Origin: Eucommia ulmoides | Taxonomy: Eukaryota > Streptophyta > Magnoliopsida > Garryales > Eucommiaceae | Length of the DNA: 64,000 nucleotides | Direction: 5' to 3' | Assembly (NCBI GenBank): GCA_016647705.1 | Contig: CM028330.1 | Location: 32,638,649-32,702,648 of the forward strand | Shown: positions 23,930-37,029 of the stretch, one piece after another | Layout: each line of letters opens with the position of its first letter | How positions within the stretch are numbered: the stretch's first letter is position 1 | Notes under the pieces: generated by a model | Database searches by the model: none | Seen by the model: the letters and a program-made list of their open reading frames with translations, nothing else | Told to the model about the DNA's origin: nothing | Program-made: the position numbers and the translations under genes

Positions 23930-24256
23930 AAAAAAAATTGAAAAAGAAGTGACAATATATTGTTTGTTTATACGACGGCGTAGAATTCTTAATATTGTTC
24001 TTTACTACTGATGAGAAGGAATATAGATTGGTCCAAACTACCACCACATGTCCCTTATCAAAAGCCATGTGCCACATAAGTGACACCACAAGGACCATAC
24101 CCTCTGCGGGATGTTGTTAAAGGGCAAACCAAAGTGCAAGCGTTGGTTCCCAACATAATCTATACCAGTGACCCGAACGGACTACTACGTCGAGCACTAC
24201 TACTACCAAGCTGAAAGGCGTTGGTCGTCACCCTTGATAAGGATAGTAGGCCAAAG
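23930..24256 (+). repeat. Left part of a copia-type LTR relic
   Basis: Order and words match the LTR at 60970-61675 (for example CAAGGACCAT; TAGTGACCC or CAGTGACCC; GTCGAGCACT). The match stops at about 24256 and resumes at about 27077, so the intervening block is an insertion. Confidence 0.5.
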
Positions 24257-27076
24257 GTGTAAAGCCCAAATCATAGTATGTATGTCATTAATAGTTGCAT
24301 TTTAAAGTATTGGAAAATTCGGGGTAAATTTTTGTTAATAAAAATCAAAATTAAAAGTTTAGGGGTCAAATTTGAAATTTAGAAAACATGAAAATTAAAC
24401 TTGAGATCCAAATTGATAATTAAAATAAAAAATTGAAAATAGTAAGGGTGAAATTATAATTTTAGAAACTTGTAAAAGTTAAAAATGATTAAAATAAGAT
24501 CTTAAAGGAAGTTGGGGGGAGGAAAATGCATTTTAACTAAAGTTTTTTTTAAAACACATATATGTATATTATATGTTGTGTGTGTGTAACGAGGCTCAAA
24601 CCGGCCGACAAGGGAGATCGGCGTGGGCGACGTGGTAAGCTAGGAACGACTTCTCCCACTAATCTCATGTAATATATAATCACTCTTGCATGTGGAACTG
24701 ATTGAAAATCTCAAACCCAATCTAGAAATTCAGTTCTAGAGAGAGAGGGGGAGACGGAGGAGAGGTTTCAGTGGTGGGTTCCCCGGTGTGGTCATTAGCG
24801 TGCATTCAGTGTTATTTCATCTATGTGGGTGTGCGTGGATTGTCGTCGTCAGTTCCAGGGGAGAGCGGAGGTGGTTCGTCCGGTGGGGTGTTTCGTCGAT
24901 GGCGTTCGATGGTGTGCGTTATTAGCATCGCCGATGAGCGGGAGTTGGGTTCGACTGTCTAGTCATCGACGATCTTCGATCTGGTGAGTATTTATGCGTA
25001 TTTCTTTGATCATTCTAGTAGGGGTGTGCATGCATGTGTATGTGATCGGCGGTGGGATCGCCAGTGGTTTTCGATTTCGACCGACGGTGGCGTTCGACGG
25101 AGTTTATGTGTTTTCGATTCTTGTTTTGTGCAGCGTGTGAATGTGTGTGTTGCTTCGACTGCATGCGTGTGTGATCGTTTCCATAGTGCGGCCGGTGGTA
25201 AGGGGAGCTTAGTGAGAGAAAGTGTTGTCATGTGGGTATGCTCGGTGGTCTCGTGGGTTGGCGTGTTTGGTTGTGGGATGGCCGATGGTGGTCATTGATT
25301 GGTGGTGTGGTTGGTGTAGGACCGGCAATGAGAATCGGCGAGGTGTAGGAGACCACCGGTGGTTGGCAACAGTAGAAAGAGAGAGGGGGTCGGCCGGCCG
25401 TCTGAAACAGAACAGGGAGACAGGACCGAAGAAAAAAAAAGGAGGAATTTCACTTTTAACCCCAACTTAAATATAAACTCATCTCGCGACCCGTGAGCAA
25501 TTCGAAAACAAGTAAATTTTAATCAATTATTATTTCGTTAAATAATTAATTTTGAGGAAATTGGAAATCTTGCATTTAGGGCCACACACTGCATATTAGG
25601 GTTTATTGTGAATAAAACGTTGATTTAGGCCTGTCATGGTTAGATTCACAGGCTCCTGCTTCTAGGCAGTATTTCGGTAGCGGTCCGGTAGTCATTTGGC
25701 GACTGTGTTTTTGCGGTGCGGAAAACGAGGTGAGTGTACTATCTTCTTACCAAACTATTTATATATATATATATATATGTTGGAAAATAGTTGTAATTAA
25801 ATTAAATGATTTCAAAATTATATGGATCAAGTAGGTTTCTGGGTGAGTTGAGAAAATGAATTTTCGATTAATTGTGTTGGTTTCGAACGGAAGTTGAAAA
25901 TGGTTTTTTGCTGAAATTTGGTGGTTTTAAAAGAGAGTGGAAAATATCTGTTTTTCTAAATATGTATGGTTTTCAAAAAAAAAAAGTGGAAAAGTGGTTT
26001 TGGTAAAATTAGACGTTTCCTTTTAAAAGAAAGTGAGAAATATGATTTTCGGATAAAAAGTCGATTTTTGGAAAAGAGAGGTGGATGTGTGATCTGACGA
26101 TGTTGATTAGACGATATCATTACGTTGTGATTTGATGATGATGTTATTAATTTGACGATGTTGTTGATTAGATGATGTTATTGATTCGTAATTTGACGAT
26201 GTTATTGACTTCACAGTACTATAGTATTTATCTGTTTCGACAGAGTGATAGTATTGATTTGACGATGCCATAGTATTTATTCGTTTCGGCAGAGTGATGT
26301 CATCTGCTTCGATGGAGTGATATTTATCTGCTTTGGCAGAGTGATGTTAGACGTTTATACTGCGCAGTGATTATCCGCTTCGGCAGAGTAATAGGTGTCC
26401 GTTAGGAAGGCAAATCCTACGGGTGGTACAGTACCGTTGCAACTCCCGATCGTGAGGTTAAAACAATCACTAGGGCTGGCCACAGTGTGTGTTTGAGGTG
26501 TGTGTTTGAGTTGTGTGCTTAAAAAGTGTGTTTGAGATGTGTGCTTAAGATGTGGTGTTTTACGTATATTGGCTTATTTGATATTTATTATCATGGTGAT
26601 TAGTATGATTTTTATATTAGTTGGATTTGAATGAAACTTAATTATGTCGCTTTATTTTCCCTGCTTTTATACTGGGGATTTTACGAGTTATGTGGTATTT
26701 ATAAACTTACGCTTGATCCATTTAGATGTTGTAGAATGAGTTTTTATTATTAAAAATATTTTTACTAAGAAGACAGTATACTCTCAGGTGAAGCAGCGAA
26801 GAGTCGGTTCCCTACTGGCACTAGGTAGAGTCCTACGATGGAGTCGTGTGGAGGGTTGAGATGAGCTTTCTGAGGCGAACTTATGAGGGGTTCATAGTAT
26901 TATATTTTGTTGTTAGTATATTTGGGGAACGGGTGTGTTCCCATAACAGAAATATGTATAGTTTCATATAGATGATACTTTATTTATATATATGCATATT
27001 GTCGTGTAATAGATGGTTGGTTGGTTGTTTTCGGTGATGTTATGATGTCATCACGCCAACCCGGGATGTCGGGATT
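24257..27076. mobile_element. About 2.8-kb gypsy LTR-like insertion
   Basis: The block starts TGTAAAGCCC and ends near ATGTCGGGATTTCGG, terminal sequences reminiscent of long LTRs of Tekay/Del-type gypsy elements. It sits exactly where the homology to the 60970 LTR is interrupted, with a short AAAG on both sides as a possible target duplication remnant. No coding domains were found in either strand. Interpreted as a solo LTR; family is inference. Confidence 0.4.
26095..26395. repeat. Degenerate minisatellite
   Basis: Irregular repeats of GATTTGACGATGTTATT (26095-26210), then of a unit containing TTTATCTGCTTCGGCAGAG plus TGAT (26225-26395), lie within the LTR-like block. Confidence 0.65.
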
Positions 27077-27350
27077 TCGGAACGAGTCGTGAAAAAAAGC
27101 CTCAACCACATCATCTCGAGCAGGTTCATCAGCCTCAGGACGAGCCATTGTCGCAGTCCCTGCTCAGAAGCAGTTGTAACGATCTCCTCCTATATAAGAA
27201 AGAGTAGTTACTATTTTGGAGATAACCTCCCATCACTCTATATTTCGCAATATCCGCAAACTTAACAAGGAATGAATTGAAATTCACAGAAGACTTGCCA
27301 AATAAGTCTTCTATATCCAATAAATACTATAGTAAGGAGGTCTATCCAGG
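27077..27350 (+). repeat. Right part of the split copia LTR relic
   Basis: CCTCAACCACATCATC followed by CATCAGCC and GCCATTGTCGCAGT parallels the same stretch in the 60970 LTR (61180-61260). Continues the relic that ends at 24256. Confidence 0.4.
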
Positions 27351-29650
27351 TACGTGCATTGTTTCCTAACCAACACTCTGCTAAAATTCCTTGAGAAAAG
27401 CTCTATTAATTCTCACACTGGAGGTACAACGCCAAAAGGTCCCCCTCTCATCGTTTTGCAGGAACCAACGCTTAAAATATCATTCAATCTAAGTCCCAAA
27501 GTTCCATTAATGACAAACCAAATTTTGGCTTCATCAGATTAGCGCCATTTGTGAAAATGATTAAATTCTCAAACTTGAAAATTTTATGGTAACTTTGAGA
27601 TCAAGGATAATCACGAATGAGCTAGAGGTTGAGCGGCAACCACTCTGTACAATTGAGCCCAACACCGGTCCGTCTGGAAAATCATCTTCACTTATTATTG
27701 AGTAGATGAGGGAGATATGCGACGTCTCTCAAAACGTATAGCAGTTGCCTGAGAAAAGGAAGGCGTAATTTGGTTTTCTCCTCTCAAATCCTTTCATTTT
27801 TTGAAAAAAAAAAAAAACAAACAAAAAAAAAAAACTAGGTTCATGGGCGTTTATAGGCAACGATTTTGAAAAAACAAAATTTGGGTAGAATTTTGTTCGA
27901 AAAATAGAGTCGCCACCGAGCATTGAGTTAAATGGTGTGCTAAGTTAGTGAGATTTTTAAGAAATAATTTTATCTTTTTGAAATGGGCCAAGTTTTTGCT
28001 CGAAAATTTGTGGTCCTAATTAGAGTATTCTTTGAAAGTTTGGGGGTCAATTATGTTCAGGGAAGGTGTTAAGCATCCCAAGACACCCATTTGAAGACGT
28101 TACTTAAGTTTAAATAAATCTTTTAATCAAAATAAGTCCAAGTAATTTTTTTGGTTTGGTTAACATAACAATTCCCCTTATTTTTTTTCTTGTTTAATTT
28201 ATGCAAAAGAAAGTTTAAAAAAACAAATTAAAGATAACACAAATTAAAACAAGAATTAAGAAAAAAAATGTTCCCCCATTTTTAGACTGTTTATCAATTA
28301 TAGATGAATCGACAAGTTTGCCCCCCTAGGGAGGATTTTTATTGTTTTCTCTTTTTTTAGTTTAGGTTGTTTTGTCAAAACTTTTATATATTTAAAGAGG
28401 GGAAAGTAGGTAAAAAAAGAAATTATTAAAAAAACCTAAGAAGATATTTTTAGGAATGTGGGAAACCATGTTTTAAGTTTAAAAAGCATGTAGAAAATAT
28501 TTTTTATTTTTTTGAAACGACTTAGAAAAACGTTTTATAAAAAGAGTTTTCCGGTTTTGAACTTAAAACCAAATATTAAAAAAAAAAAAAAAAAACGTTT
28601 ATCTTGTGAAAAAATTTCAAAACAAAATTTTCAAGAATCATTTTTAGAAAAAATCTTAAAAAGCCATTTTTTGAGAAGAAATTTTAAAGACAAATTTCGA
28701 AAAGGTTCCTTTCAAAGGAAAACAAGTTTGTAAACAATTTTTTTTTCTTTCAAGAATCTGTTGCAGGAAGAATCCTGTAAAATCATTCTTTTGAGATAAC
28801 TTAAAACAAACAATGTTTGAAAGTTTCCTTTGGAAAGAAAAAAAAAAAGGTAAAGTAAAAAAAATATCTTTTGTAAGAGAATAAGTTAAAGTATTTTTGA
28901 AAGTTTTATAAAGATACTTTTTTTTAAGAAAAAAAAAAAACACATTTTTTTTAGAAAATTTCTTGGGAAAGATTTTATTTTTTTATTTTTTTTTTAAATC
29001 GATTTTTAGAAAGAAAAAAAAAATTAAGACAATTTTTGGAAGATTTCATTTAGAAACAAGTTTAAAAAAAAAAATATCATTTTTAGCGTAAAACCAAGCT
29101 TTGAAGAAAACTTCTTTTTTCAAAATTTTATCTTACGTTTAAAGAAAAGGTAAGACAACATTTTTACAAAATGAAATGCATATAATTTTTGTCAGCACAA
29201 CCTTAATTAGAAAAGAGGAATAATTCTGGAGCGGGCCTCCTTTAACCCGTTATTTAAAGTTTCCACAAGACCGAAAAACTTAAAATAGGGTACAAAGGGC
29301 CCTCTCTTATTCAGCCTTTAGCTAAGGAGAGCTCAACTTATATATATATATTGAAGGAAAAAATGCAATAAATTTAAAGCATGGAAATGCCAAAAACAGT
29401 AAAGTAAATAACTAAAAAGTAAAGCGTGAAAAATCGTAGAGCAATAAAGTAAAATATGAAAAAGTAAAGCACAAAAAGGCAAATAACAAGAAAGTAAATG
29501 GTAGAAAAGTAAAAGTGCAGAAAGGTGCAAAACAATAAAATAAATGATAAAAAAGTAAAAGCACGGAAAGACGCAGAGCAGTAAAGTAAATGACAAAAAA
29601 GTAACGTGTTTGTTTTTTCTATTCTTTGGGAACTTGATTGCGTTACATTT
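27351..29650. repeat. Gypsy-type non-coding leader/LTR sequence
   Basis: No gene. 27905-28090 carries GAGTCGCCACCGAG and, further on, AGGGAAGGTGTTAAGC. I associate these words with leaders of plant Tat/Ogre gypsy elements. 28180-29150 is A- and T-run-rich, giving spurious Lys/Phe frames. Family assignment is inference. Confidence 0.3.
29385..29605. repeat. Tandem repeat, unit about 65-70 bp
   Basis: Three to four degenerate copies of a unit built from AAAAGTAAAGCACGGAAAG and GCAGAGCAGTAAAGTAAATG words. Confidence 0.65.
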
Positions 29651-31075
29651 TACACGATCTAATACCACTAATCTAACTTTTGTTATTCTTCATAATAAAT
29701 TAAATCTATATAATTGATTTATTTTATTTAGTTTTGCAGGTTTTTAGAATTGAAGTAAAACCACTGTATTTTGGAGCAAAACAAAGCAAAAAAAAGACCA
29801 AAAAATCGAAGGGAAATGGGGGGCGGGGGGGCGGACCCGCGACTCAACTCGCGACCTAAGACCCATTCTAGTGCATAATTCATGTCTGGGCCACTGACCC
29901 AAACAGAGAAGGCCCAATGTCACACGATACGCGCGACACTAGAATCTAGTAACGACCCTTTGACCGTTACTGGTGGCAAATCTGGCCAATTAATGGCCAT
30001 TAATTGGCTAGAAAAAAAAAATCCCCATTTGAGGAGTCTCAGTCAGAAAAAGAAAAAATGGGTAAAAACTTAGGGAGAGGAATTCATTTTTTGAGTGTTA
30101 GTATTTTTTTCTCCCCCTTTTTGAAGTTTTGCAGGTAGTAGGGCTGGAATTGGGGAGTTTTATTTCTTTATTTCTTTCTTTTGTCATTTGTTTTCCCTTC
30201 GACAATGAGTTACTTGGCCGCAATTTTTTTTTTCTCCCACAAACCCACTGGATTTGTGGTGATAATTTGTCGATGGGATTTATGCGAAACATCATTTTTG
30301 AAGAGGAACAAATCACCATGAACAACTAATCTTTCTATAACTGGGCTAGGATGGTGATATGTATTTTTCTTTAATGTAATATTTTATTTTTAAATTAATT
30401 CTGGATTTTGTGTAAAACAATTATATGATGACGAATATTGTTCTTGAATTATAGTTTAATTACGATTTAATTTAATCTCGAAATATTCTTATAGAAATTT
30501 TAATTTCAAATTTAATTGTTGCTAGAATGTTAGATCTAGTATCTGTGATCTAGATCTAATGATCATATAATAGTATTCTTAAGATTTAATTATTGGTTTG
30601 GATGAATTATAACTATATTTTAATTCACCTTAGATTAGAGTAATGTAAGAATTAAATACCGAAGATAATTCATGTCATTGAATAATCAATCTAATTTTTC
30701 TGTGTATTTCCGGCTTGTAGTTGAGAACGCTCATTTGCACGAATCCAAATTAAACAAAAAAAAATAAAATATGAAAACAACATAATTCAAAAATATGAAA
30801 TCCACAATTTCTAACATGCTTCCCAATTCTCATTGTTTAAATCTAATATTTATTTCCTTGCAAACTCAAAGTACAAAAATCAAAACTCATTTTTATCAAA
30901 GAAAGAAAAATAATTGAAATTGATAGTTACAAGACCGATGCCTATAGTAAAGAAAGAAAAATAATTGAAATTGATAGTTACAAGACCGATACCTGTGGTT
31001 CGACACCCTACTTGAATCCCTACTACATCAGTATCGCAGTACCATTAAAGAGTATTATTTTTTAGCGATCAAATT
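29651..31075 (+). mobile_element. Athila/Tat-like gypsy LTR, 3' portion
   Basis: The segment ends with CTGTGGTTCGACACC and, about 70 bases later, AGCGATCAAAT followed by a primer site, the usual end of Athila/Tat LTRs. The left limit is unclear. A 51-bp tandem duplication lies near its end. Fossil with no protein-coding content. Confidence 0.5.
30898..30999. repeat. 51-bp tandem duplication
   Basis: Two copies starting AAAGAAAGAAAAATAATTG at 30898 and 30949, differing at a few bases. Confidence 0.85.
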
Positions 31076-31076
31076 T

Positions 31077-31094
31077 TGGCGTCGTTGCCAAGGA
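31077..31094 (+). other. Primer binding site, tRNA-Asp type
   Basis: TGGCGTCGTTGCCAAGGA closely matches TGGCGCCGTTGCCGGGGA, the tRNA-Asp site used by Athila/Tat gypsy elements. Confidence 0.7.
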
Positions 31095-31416
31095 TCGGCA
31101 TCACTAATTATTGAATTTATTTATTATTTTTTTTCTCTTGTTTAATAAAAAAAATTAAGGAAAATAATAAATAAATAAAATAATTAAAAAAAACAAAAAA
31201 CGGTGGCAATATTTTGTTGAGTTATAATAAAAAATTTAAATAATATTAATAATAACAACAATAATAACAATAAACAAATAAATAAAATAAAAATAAAAGA
31301 AAGAAATTAATAAAAATTTGCAAGTGGTCTTTGGGATGTGCTCATTTTTATGCCTAGGGAAAAACAATCCAACCTTCCGAATGAAATTGACCTTGATAAA
31401 ATTTTAGAGAGCGTGT
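31095..31416 (+). mobile_element. Gypsy leader and gag beginning
   Basis: AT-rich leader after the primer site, then at 31350 a frame beginning MPREKQSNLPNEIDLDKIL, plausible as a gag N-terminus. It stops where the next repeat begins (about 31417). Broken fossil. Confidence 0.45.
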
Positions 31417-31417
31417 G

Positions 31418-32550
31418 GTAGCGAATTATTTGTCGCTACAATACCGTAAGTGTACGGGTCAAGTTTTAATAGTATAGGAAGAGTAAAGGTTGTTGTATCC
31501 ACAGGGATTTGATTAAATTGTCATTAAATACCACGATTGTCTTTACCTAACTTTATTTAGGCGTCCAAATTTTGGGTTTTTAAAACTAAAATAAATATAA
31601 ATACAAAAATAAAATAAAATTCAAATTTTCTATGTACAAATGTTCAAGGGCTTAATTTCATTTCATTATTCTCATGTTATCCTATTAAGTAATTATTAGT
31701 TAATTCAATTCATTCAATAATCAAGGTTCTCGTGCTCTTACTCTCTCACTACCTCTCCTGAGCGTCAAGTGAGAGAATATGTAAACACTTCAATACTGAT
31801 ATCCCTATCTAGTATTTAGGTGAAAACATTCGTTAAACCCGACCTTATGGATTACGCAAGCTCTAAATATCTCTCGATTTATTAAAGCTTACGCTGTGTT
31901 TAACCTACATTCGAACCCAAGATTACTTCTCCTAAGTATCAAATCTCAAGTTCACAAATCAACCAAAATACCATATGTGAGCATAAATTGGAAGCATTAA
32001 GAAGGCAAACACAATTGAATAGAAAACATAGTTGGTAAATCTAGAACTTGATCACCTCCCTTTTTCACAAAATCCTAAATTCCTAACTAAATTACTTAGG
32101 TGTTGATTTCCTCCCCGACTCACAACAACCTAAATTCAATTCCAGTTACAAATTTAATCTCTCCCGAGTATAAAATTCACAACCTAAAATTGTCTAATTC
32201 ATTGTCCACATGAATTATACGCATGAAACCTAAGAGATGCATAAAATAGAATTAAAACTAACAATTAATAAAATAGTCTAAATATGGTTCAAATAAGACT
32301 ACATCAAGACCTAGATTAAATTACGAACACAACATAGATAGATCCATAGTTAATCTTCTCAATAAATTCATAAATGTAAGCATGTTCAACACAATACTAA
32401 AAATACAAACTTAAAACAAAAAGATTAGGGAGAGAAAAGCGAAGAGAAAACGCATATTGTGGATGTGGGCTTCAAATCTTCAACTCCAAGTGCCACCAAT
32501 GGTGTTTTCCTTTTCAAATTCGTATTAAATCACCACCATTAGGTGTTTAC
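31418..32550 (-). repeat. LTR-like relic related to the solo LTR at 47684
   Basis: Begins TGGTAGCGAATTATTTGTCG. The order of words (GTAAGTGTACGGGTC, AAGTTTTAATAGTAT, TTTATTTAGGCG, CTCTCCTGAGCGTCAAG) parallels 47684-48100. The same orientation is inferred, with the transcribed direction on the minus strand. Its far end is not identified and it seems truncated by the copia relic. Confidence 0.45.
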
Positions 32551-32559
32551 TTGCCCAAA

Positions 32560-35500
32560 ATCGCCTCCTATCTGGTTTAAGCCATAAAGGGGTTTTTCTC
32601 TCATTATTAATGCTAAAGAGGATTCAAATCCTTCCTCCACTACTGTTACCATGTCTATTACAGATTTAGCTTTACTCTTGCTCCATATCTTCTCCAAAAA
32701 TGGTACAAATCTTTCCCCTGCTCTCTCACTTACTGGAGGTAACTCTTCGTAGTTCTTTGATTCTACTTGTTGTAATCATATGACATATGATCCCAACATT
32801 TTTTTAACCAAACTATCCGCTATGAATATTCCTAGTATTCATATTGTTGATGGTTCTCAAATGCGTGTTACTCATACCGGTCAGATTTCTACTTTCCATC
32901 TTTCTATTCCCGACACATATTTGATTCCGAAACTCACCTTAAATCTATTATCTGTTGGACAATTTTGTGAATTGGGATTTGAAGTCATATTTTCTAACAG
33001 TGGTTCTCCTGTGCAGGATCCTCGGACGAGAGAAACTCTTGGGACTGGTTGTAAGGTTGGACGCCTATTTGAACTTACCAGTTTGCACATTCCATCTCCA
33101 ACTCTATCACCACCACAACCACATGTCCCTTCATCAACTTGTGCAACCTCACCACCATTGCCAGCATCCTCTTCCTCATCCTCATCCTTATCTCCACAAC
33201 CATCAACGTTTCTCTCATTATCCCCAATCTGGCATGCTCGTTTGGGCCATTTTCATTTACCCAACTCAAATCGCTTATCTCTAGCGATCAGTTAGGTTCA
33301 GTTCTGCATGAGTCCTTCAAATGTATCCATTGCCAATTTGCAAAACAACCAGTCCTACCTTTCAAAGAGAGTCAGTCTATTTCTCTTGAACCTTTTGATC
33401 TAATTCATTCTAATATTTGGGGGCCTTCTCCTCATGTCTCTATGGGTGATTGTCGTTACTTTGTTATCTTTGTGGATGATTACTCTTGATATACATAGTT
33501 GTTTCTTATGAAACATCGATCCGAACTATTCCAAATATATTCTGAATTTTTCCTCTATGGTTCAAATACAATTTTCTACAAATATCAAAAATTTTCGCTC
33601 AGATAATACAATGAATACAAGGATCGTTATTTTCTTAACTTGCTTCACAAAAATGGCACGCTCCCTCATCGCTCATGTCCTAGTACATCCCAATAAAATG
33701 AACGAGCCGAACACAAACATAGACATATTCTTGACATAGTTCGTGTTCTCCTCATTTCTTCATCATGTCTTGAGCGTTTTTGGGGTGATGCTGTTTTCAC
33801 AGCCATCTATACAATAAACCGTGTCCCTTCTGCTATAATCCAAAATCAGTCTCCATTTGAGCGCCTTTTCGGTAAACCTCCCGATTACTCTAAACTCAAA
33901 GTCTTTAGTTGCACTTGTTTTTTATTTTTCTCAAACCACATGAACACAACAAACTGAAACCAAGGGCTCGTCTGTGTTCTTTTATTGGATATGACATCGA
34001 ATATAAAGGGTACCGGTGTTGGAATCCCATTTTTAAAACCCTTCGTATCTCGCGACATGTCATGTTTTGGGAACATCAAATGTTTTATTCCTTACGGTCA
34101 TTTTACATGTCAACCCTCACCAACTCCAAATTCTTTACTGATCCATCAATTGAGTTATTTCCAGATGATACAGTTTCAAGTACTGTTGAGTCCACTCCAG
34201 CACCAATAGTTGAGCCTAGCCTAGCCTTGCCCCTTATGCTGAATCCACCCTAGAACCACCGGCTGAACCCATTCCAAAACCACTAACTGATCTCACCCTT
34301 CTAACTCCAGCGACCATGCCTGAGACTTCTTATGTGGCCGACGATCTTGTACTGTCTTCCATTGAGACCCAAGCCCCAGATCACCCCCCGCCACTCTTCC
34401 AAGGTAACTCATCCTCCACACTACCTTTCTTATTTTCATTGTTTTCCCACTATACTTCACCTGCATGAGTCTCAATTCTATAAGGAGACTAGTATTAATC
34501 CTCTTTGGTAGAAAGCAATGGACGAAGAACTTCAGACCCTCGCCAAAACTTATACTTGGGATATTGTTGATCTGTCCCCTAGAAAAACTCATTTTGGGTG
34601 CAAATGGGCTTTTAAGATCAAGACGATTTCTGATGGCTCTGTTGAACGATATAAAGCCCGACTTGTTGCCAAGGGATTTACTCAAGAATATGACATTGAC
34701 TACGAAGAGACGTTTGCTCCAGTGGCGAGGCTAACATCTGTCCGTACACTTCTTGCTGTCGCGGCCATTCGAAAATGGACTCTTTTTCAAATGGATGTCA
34801 AAAATGCATTTCTTAATGGCGATCTTCTTGAGGAAGTCTATATACATACCCCTCCCGGCCTAGCTACATCTTAAAATAAAGTTTGTCGCCTTTGTCGTGT
34901 TCCATATGGTTTGAAACAAGCTCCACGTGCTTGGTTTGCCATATTCAACACTACTATTCATCAGTTTGGATTCACACCTAGTGCTCATGATTCGGCTCTG
35001 TTCGAAATCCATACTGCCAATGATGTTATCCTTCTTTTACTGTATGTAGATGATATGGCTATTACTGGAGATGATCTACGTGGTATTTCTGAACTCAAAA
35101 GTTCCTCAGTGGCCAATTCGAGATGAAAGATTTTGGCGTGCTCACCTCTTTTCTTGGCCTCGAAGTCTCATATGGTTTTGATGGATATTTTCTCTCTCAG
35201 GCCAAGTATGCCTCGGATCTTCTTTCCAAGGCTAGGATCACTGACTCAACTACTGCCACTACTCATCTCGAGTCGAATGTCAGACTTACCTCACTCGATG
35301 GTTCACTTCTCCAAGATACCACTCTATATTGTCAACTAGTTAGAAGTCTTATATGTCATACTGTCACTCGCCCTGACATTGCCTATGTCGTTTATCAGAT
35401 CAGCTAGTTCTTGTCCGCTCCTCGGACCACCTATTACTCTGTTGTTCTTTGCATTCTTCGATATGTCAAGGTTACTTTATTTCATGGGTTTCATTTCTCA

Positions 35501-36153
35501 GCTTAATCTGCTCCCGTATTACAAGCTTATTTTGATGTCGATTGAGCCGAAGACCCCACTGACAGACGTTCAACCATTGGTTATTGTTTCTTTTTGAGCA
35601 ATTCTCTCATTTCCTGGCGTAGTAAGAAACAAACAGTGGTTGTTCGCTCTAGTACTGAAGTTGAATATTGTGTCATGGTTAATGCAACTCAAGAACTTCT
35701 TTGGCTTCGATGACTACTCGTTGACATGGGCATCCCTTCTCCTGCTTCCAGTACCCTGCAATATGACAACAGGAGTACTATTCATATCGCTCACAATTAT
35801 GTATTCCACGAGTGTACAAAACACATCGAGACTGATTGCCACTTCATCCGTCATCACATTTTTCGGAATACGGTTCGTCTACAATCTATCAGTTCAGCCG
35901 ATCAGACAACAGATATTTTCATTAAGGCTCATCCACCCGACGCTTTCACTGTTTGGTTTTCAAACTCAAGTTCAGTTCCCATTTACCGTCTTGAGTTTGA
36001 GGGGGCGTGTTAATGTAATAATAGGTTTGGCCCATTAGGGCAAAATTATAACCCCCATTTTTTTTATAAATACTTGTATATAGTCTTGTATTCTTTGTAT
36101 TTTTCTTATACTATTCAATATGTCGTTATTGTTTCTCACATGCTCAATTATCA
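32560..36153 (+). mobile_element. Broken Ty1/copia element with short 3' LTR
   Basis: Parts recognisable in order: protease end (NHMTYDPNIF, about 32775), linker with LLSVGQF (about 32945), integrase zinc region (WHARLGHFHLP, about 33230) and core, reverse transcriptase ([24 protein letters not shown]; 34518-35126), RNase H (about 35600-35700), and a polypurine tract (TTTGAGGGGGCG) before an LTR at about 36008-36153 with TATAAATACTTG. No 5' LTR or gag start found. Many breaks; an old fossil. Its right end lies exactly inside the chimeric TIR element that continues at 36154. Confidence 0.8.
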
Positions 36154-36410
36154 TGGGTAATGCATACGGCTCGCTTTTGGAGCTTCGGCTGTCGAACAAC
36201 AACATCACAGGCACAATTCCAGCGTCTTTCTCCGGATGTTCATGGCTGCGAACTCTTGATCTGATCAACAATAATCTCACAGGTCCTTTCCCCCCGATTT
36301 GATTCTTTAGAATCTATCGTCATTAGAGAGCTTACTTTTGAGCAAAAATCGAATTTCGGGACTGTTTCCTTCTTCAATCTCGTACTGTAAGAAATTAAAA
36401 GTTGTTGATT
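36154..36410 (+). pseudogene. BRL2/VH1-like LRR fragment, copy A
   Basis: Encodes LLELRLSNNNITGTIPASFS and CSWLRTLDLINNNLTGPFP, two to three 24-residue LRR units of the BRI1/BRL type; the frame then shifts relative to copy B. By recall closest to BRL2/VH1 (RLS.NN.TG.IP...SCSWLQ.LDLSNNN.SGPFP). It is a fragment, not a gene: no signal peptide, kinase, or start. Confidence 0.65.
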
Positions 36411-36816
36411 AGGTTTATGCTTAATCGAAGATTTCGAATTTGATCCATTTAGGGATTTTGAATTGGAGAAGAGAACGGGACACGCATAAAGAGAACCGAG
36501 GGATTACCTGCGAAAAAGTGCGAAAATCAAGCGCAACAAAAGGAAAAATCATTAAAATCCATACGAAACAATCTCAATCTATCTATTTCGGTAATTGAAA
36601 ATCAGAAAAAAAAAATTTGGAGAAAATTATCGAAAATTAAGAATTTGATAGAAGCAAAAACAATGCGATACGATCTGGAGAAGAAAAATTCCTAATTTTT
36701 TACACAATTTCGGAGCAAACAAACCCTAAGTTGACGACTAAAGCGTCAAAATCATCATATTCATACCTCAACGGGCAACCTTTTTAGGAAATCGTTCATG
36801 AGTGCATGATTATACA

Positions 36817-36822
<6 letters not shown>

Positions 36823-36855
<33 letters not shown>

Positions 36856-36928
36856 ATGGAGAGAGAAAACGCGTCTTCGAAGATGGAGGTTGGAGGAGGA
36901 GCAGTGTTGCAGGCTGAGAAGTAGGGGG

Positions 36929-36960
<32 letters not shown>
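36823..36960. repeat. (GA)n tracts
   Basis: Two GA runs (36820-36853 and 36930-36959). Read on the minus strand they are CT-rich and, with nearby sequence, resemble a plant 5' leader. The Leu/Ser minus-strand frames here are artefacts. Confidence 0.7.
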
Positions 36961-36963
<3 letters not shown>

Positions 36964-37029
36964 ATAGAAAGAGGAAGCAATGAGAAGCTGAAGAGAGAGA
37001 AATAAGAAGATGAAAACAAGAAATAAAAG

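Noticed and set aside
24771-25470. GC-richer region with open frames, possible gene
   Set aside because: No domain, no splice structure, and the region lies inside the block that splits an LTR; best explained as LTR sequence.
28512-28943. Lys/Phe-rich frames on both strands
   Set aside because: Poly-A and poly-T tracts of a non-coding retroelement leader; no protein character.
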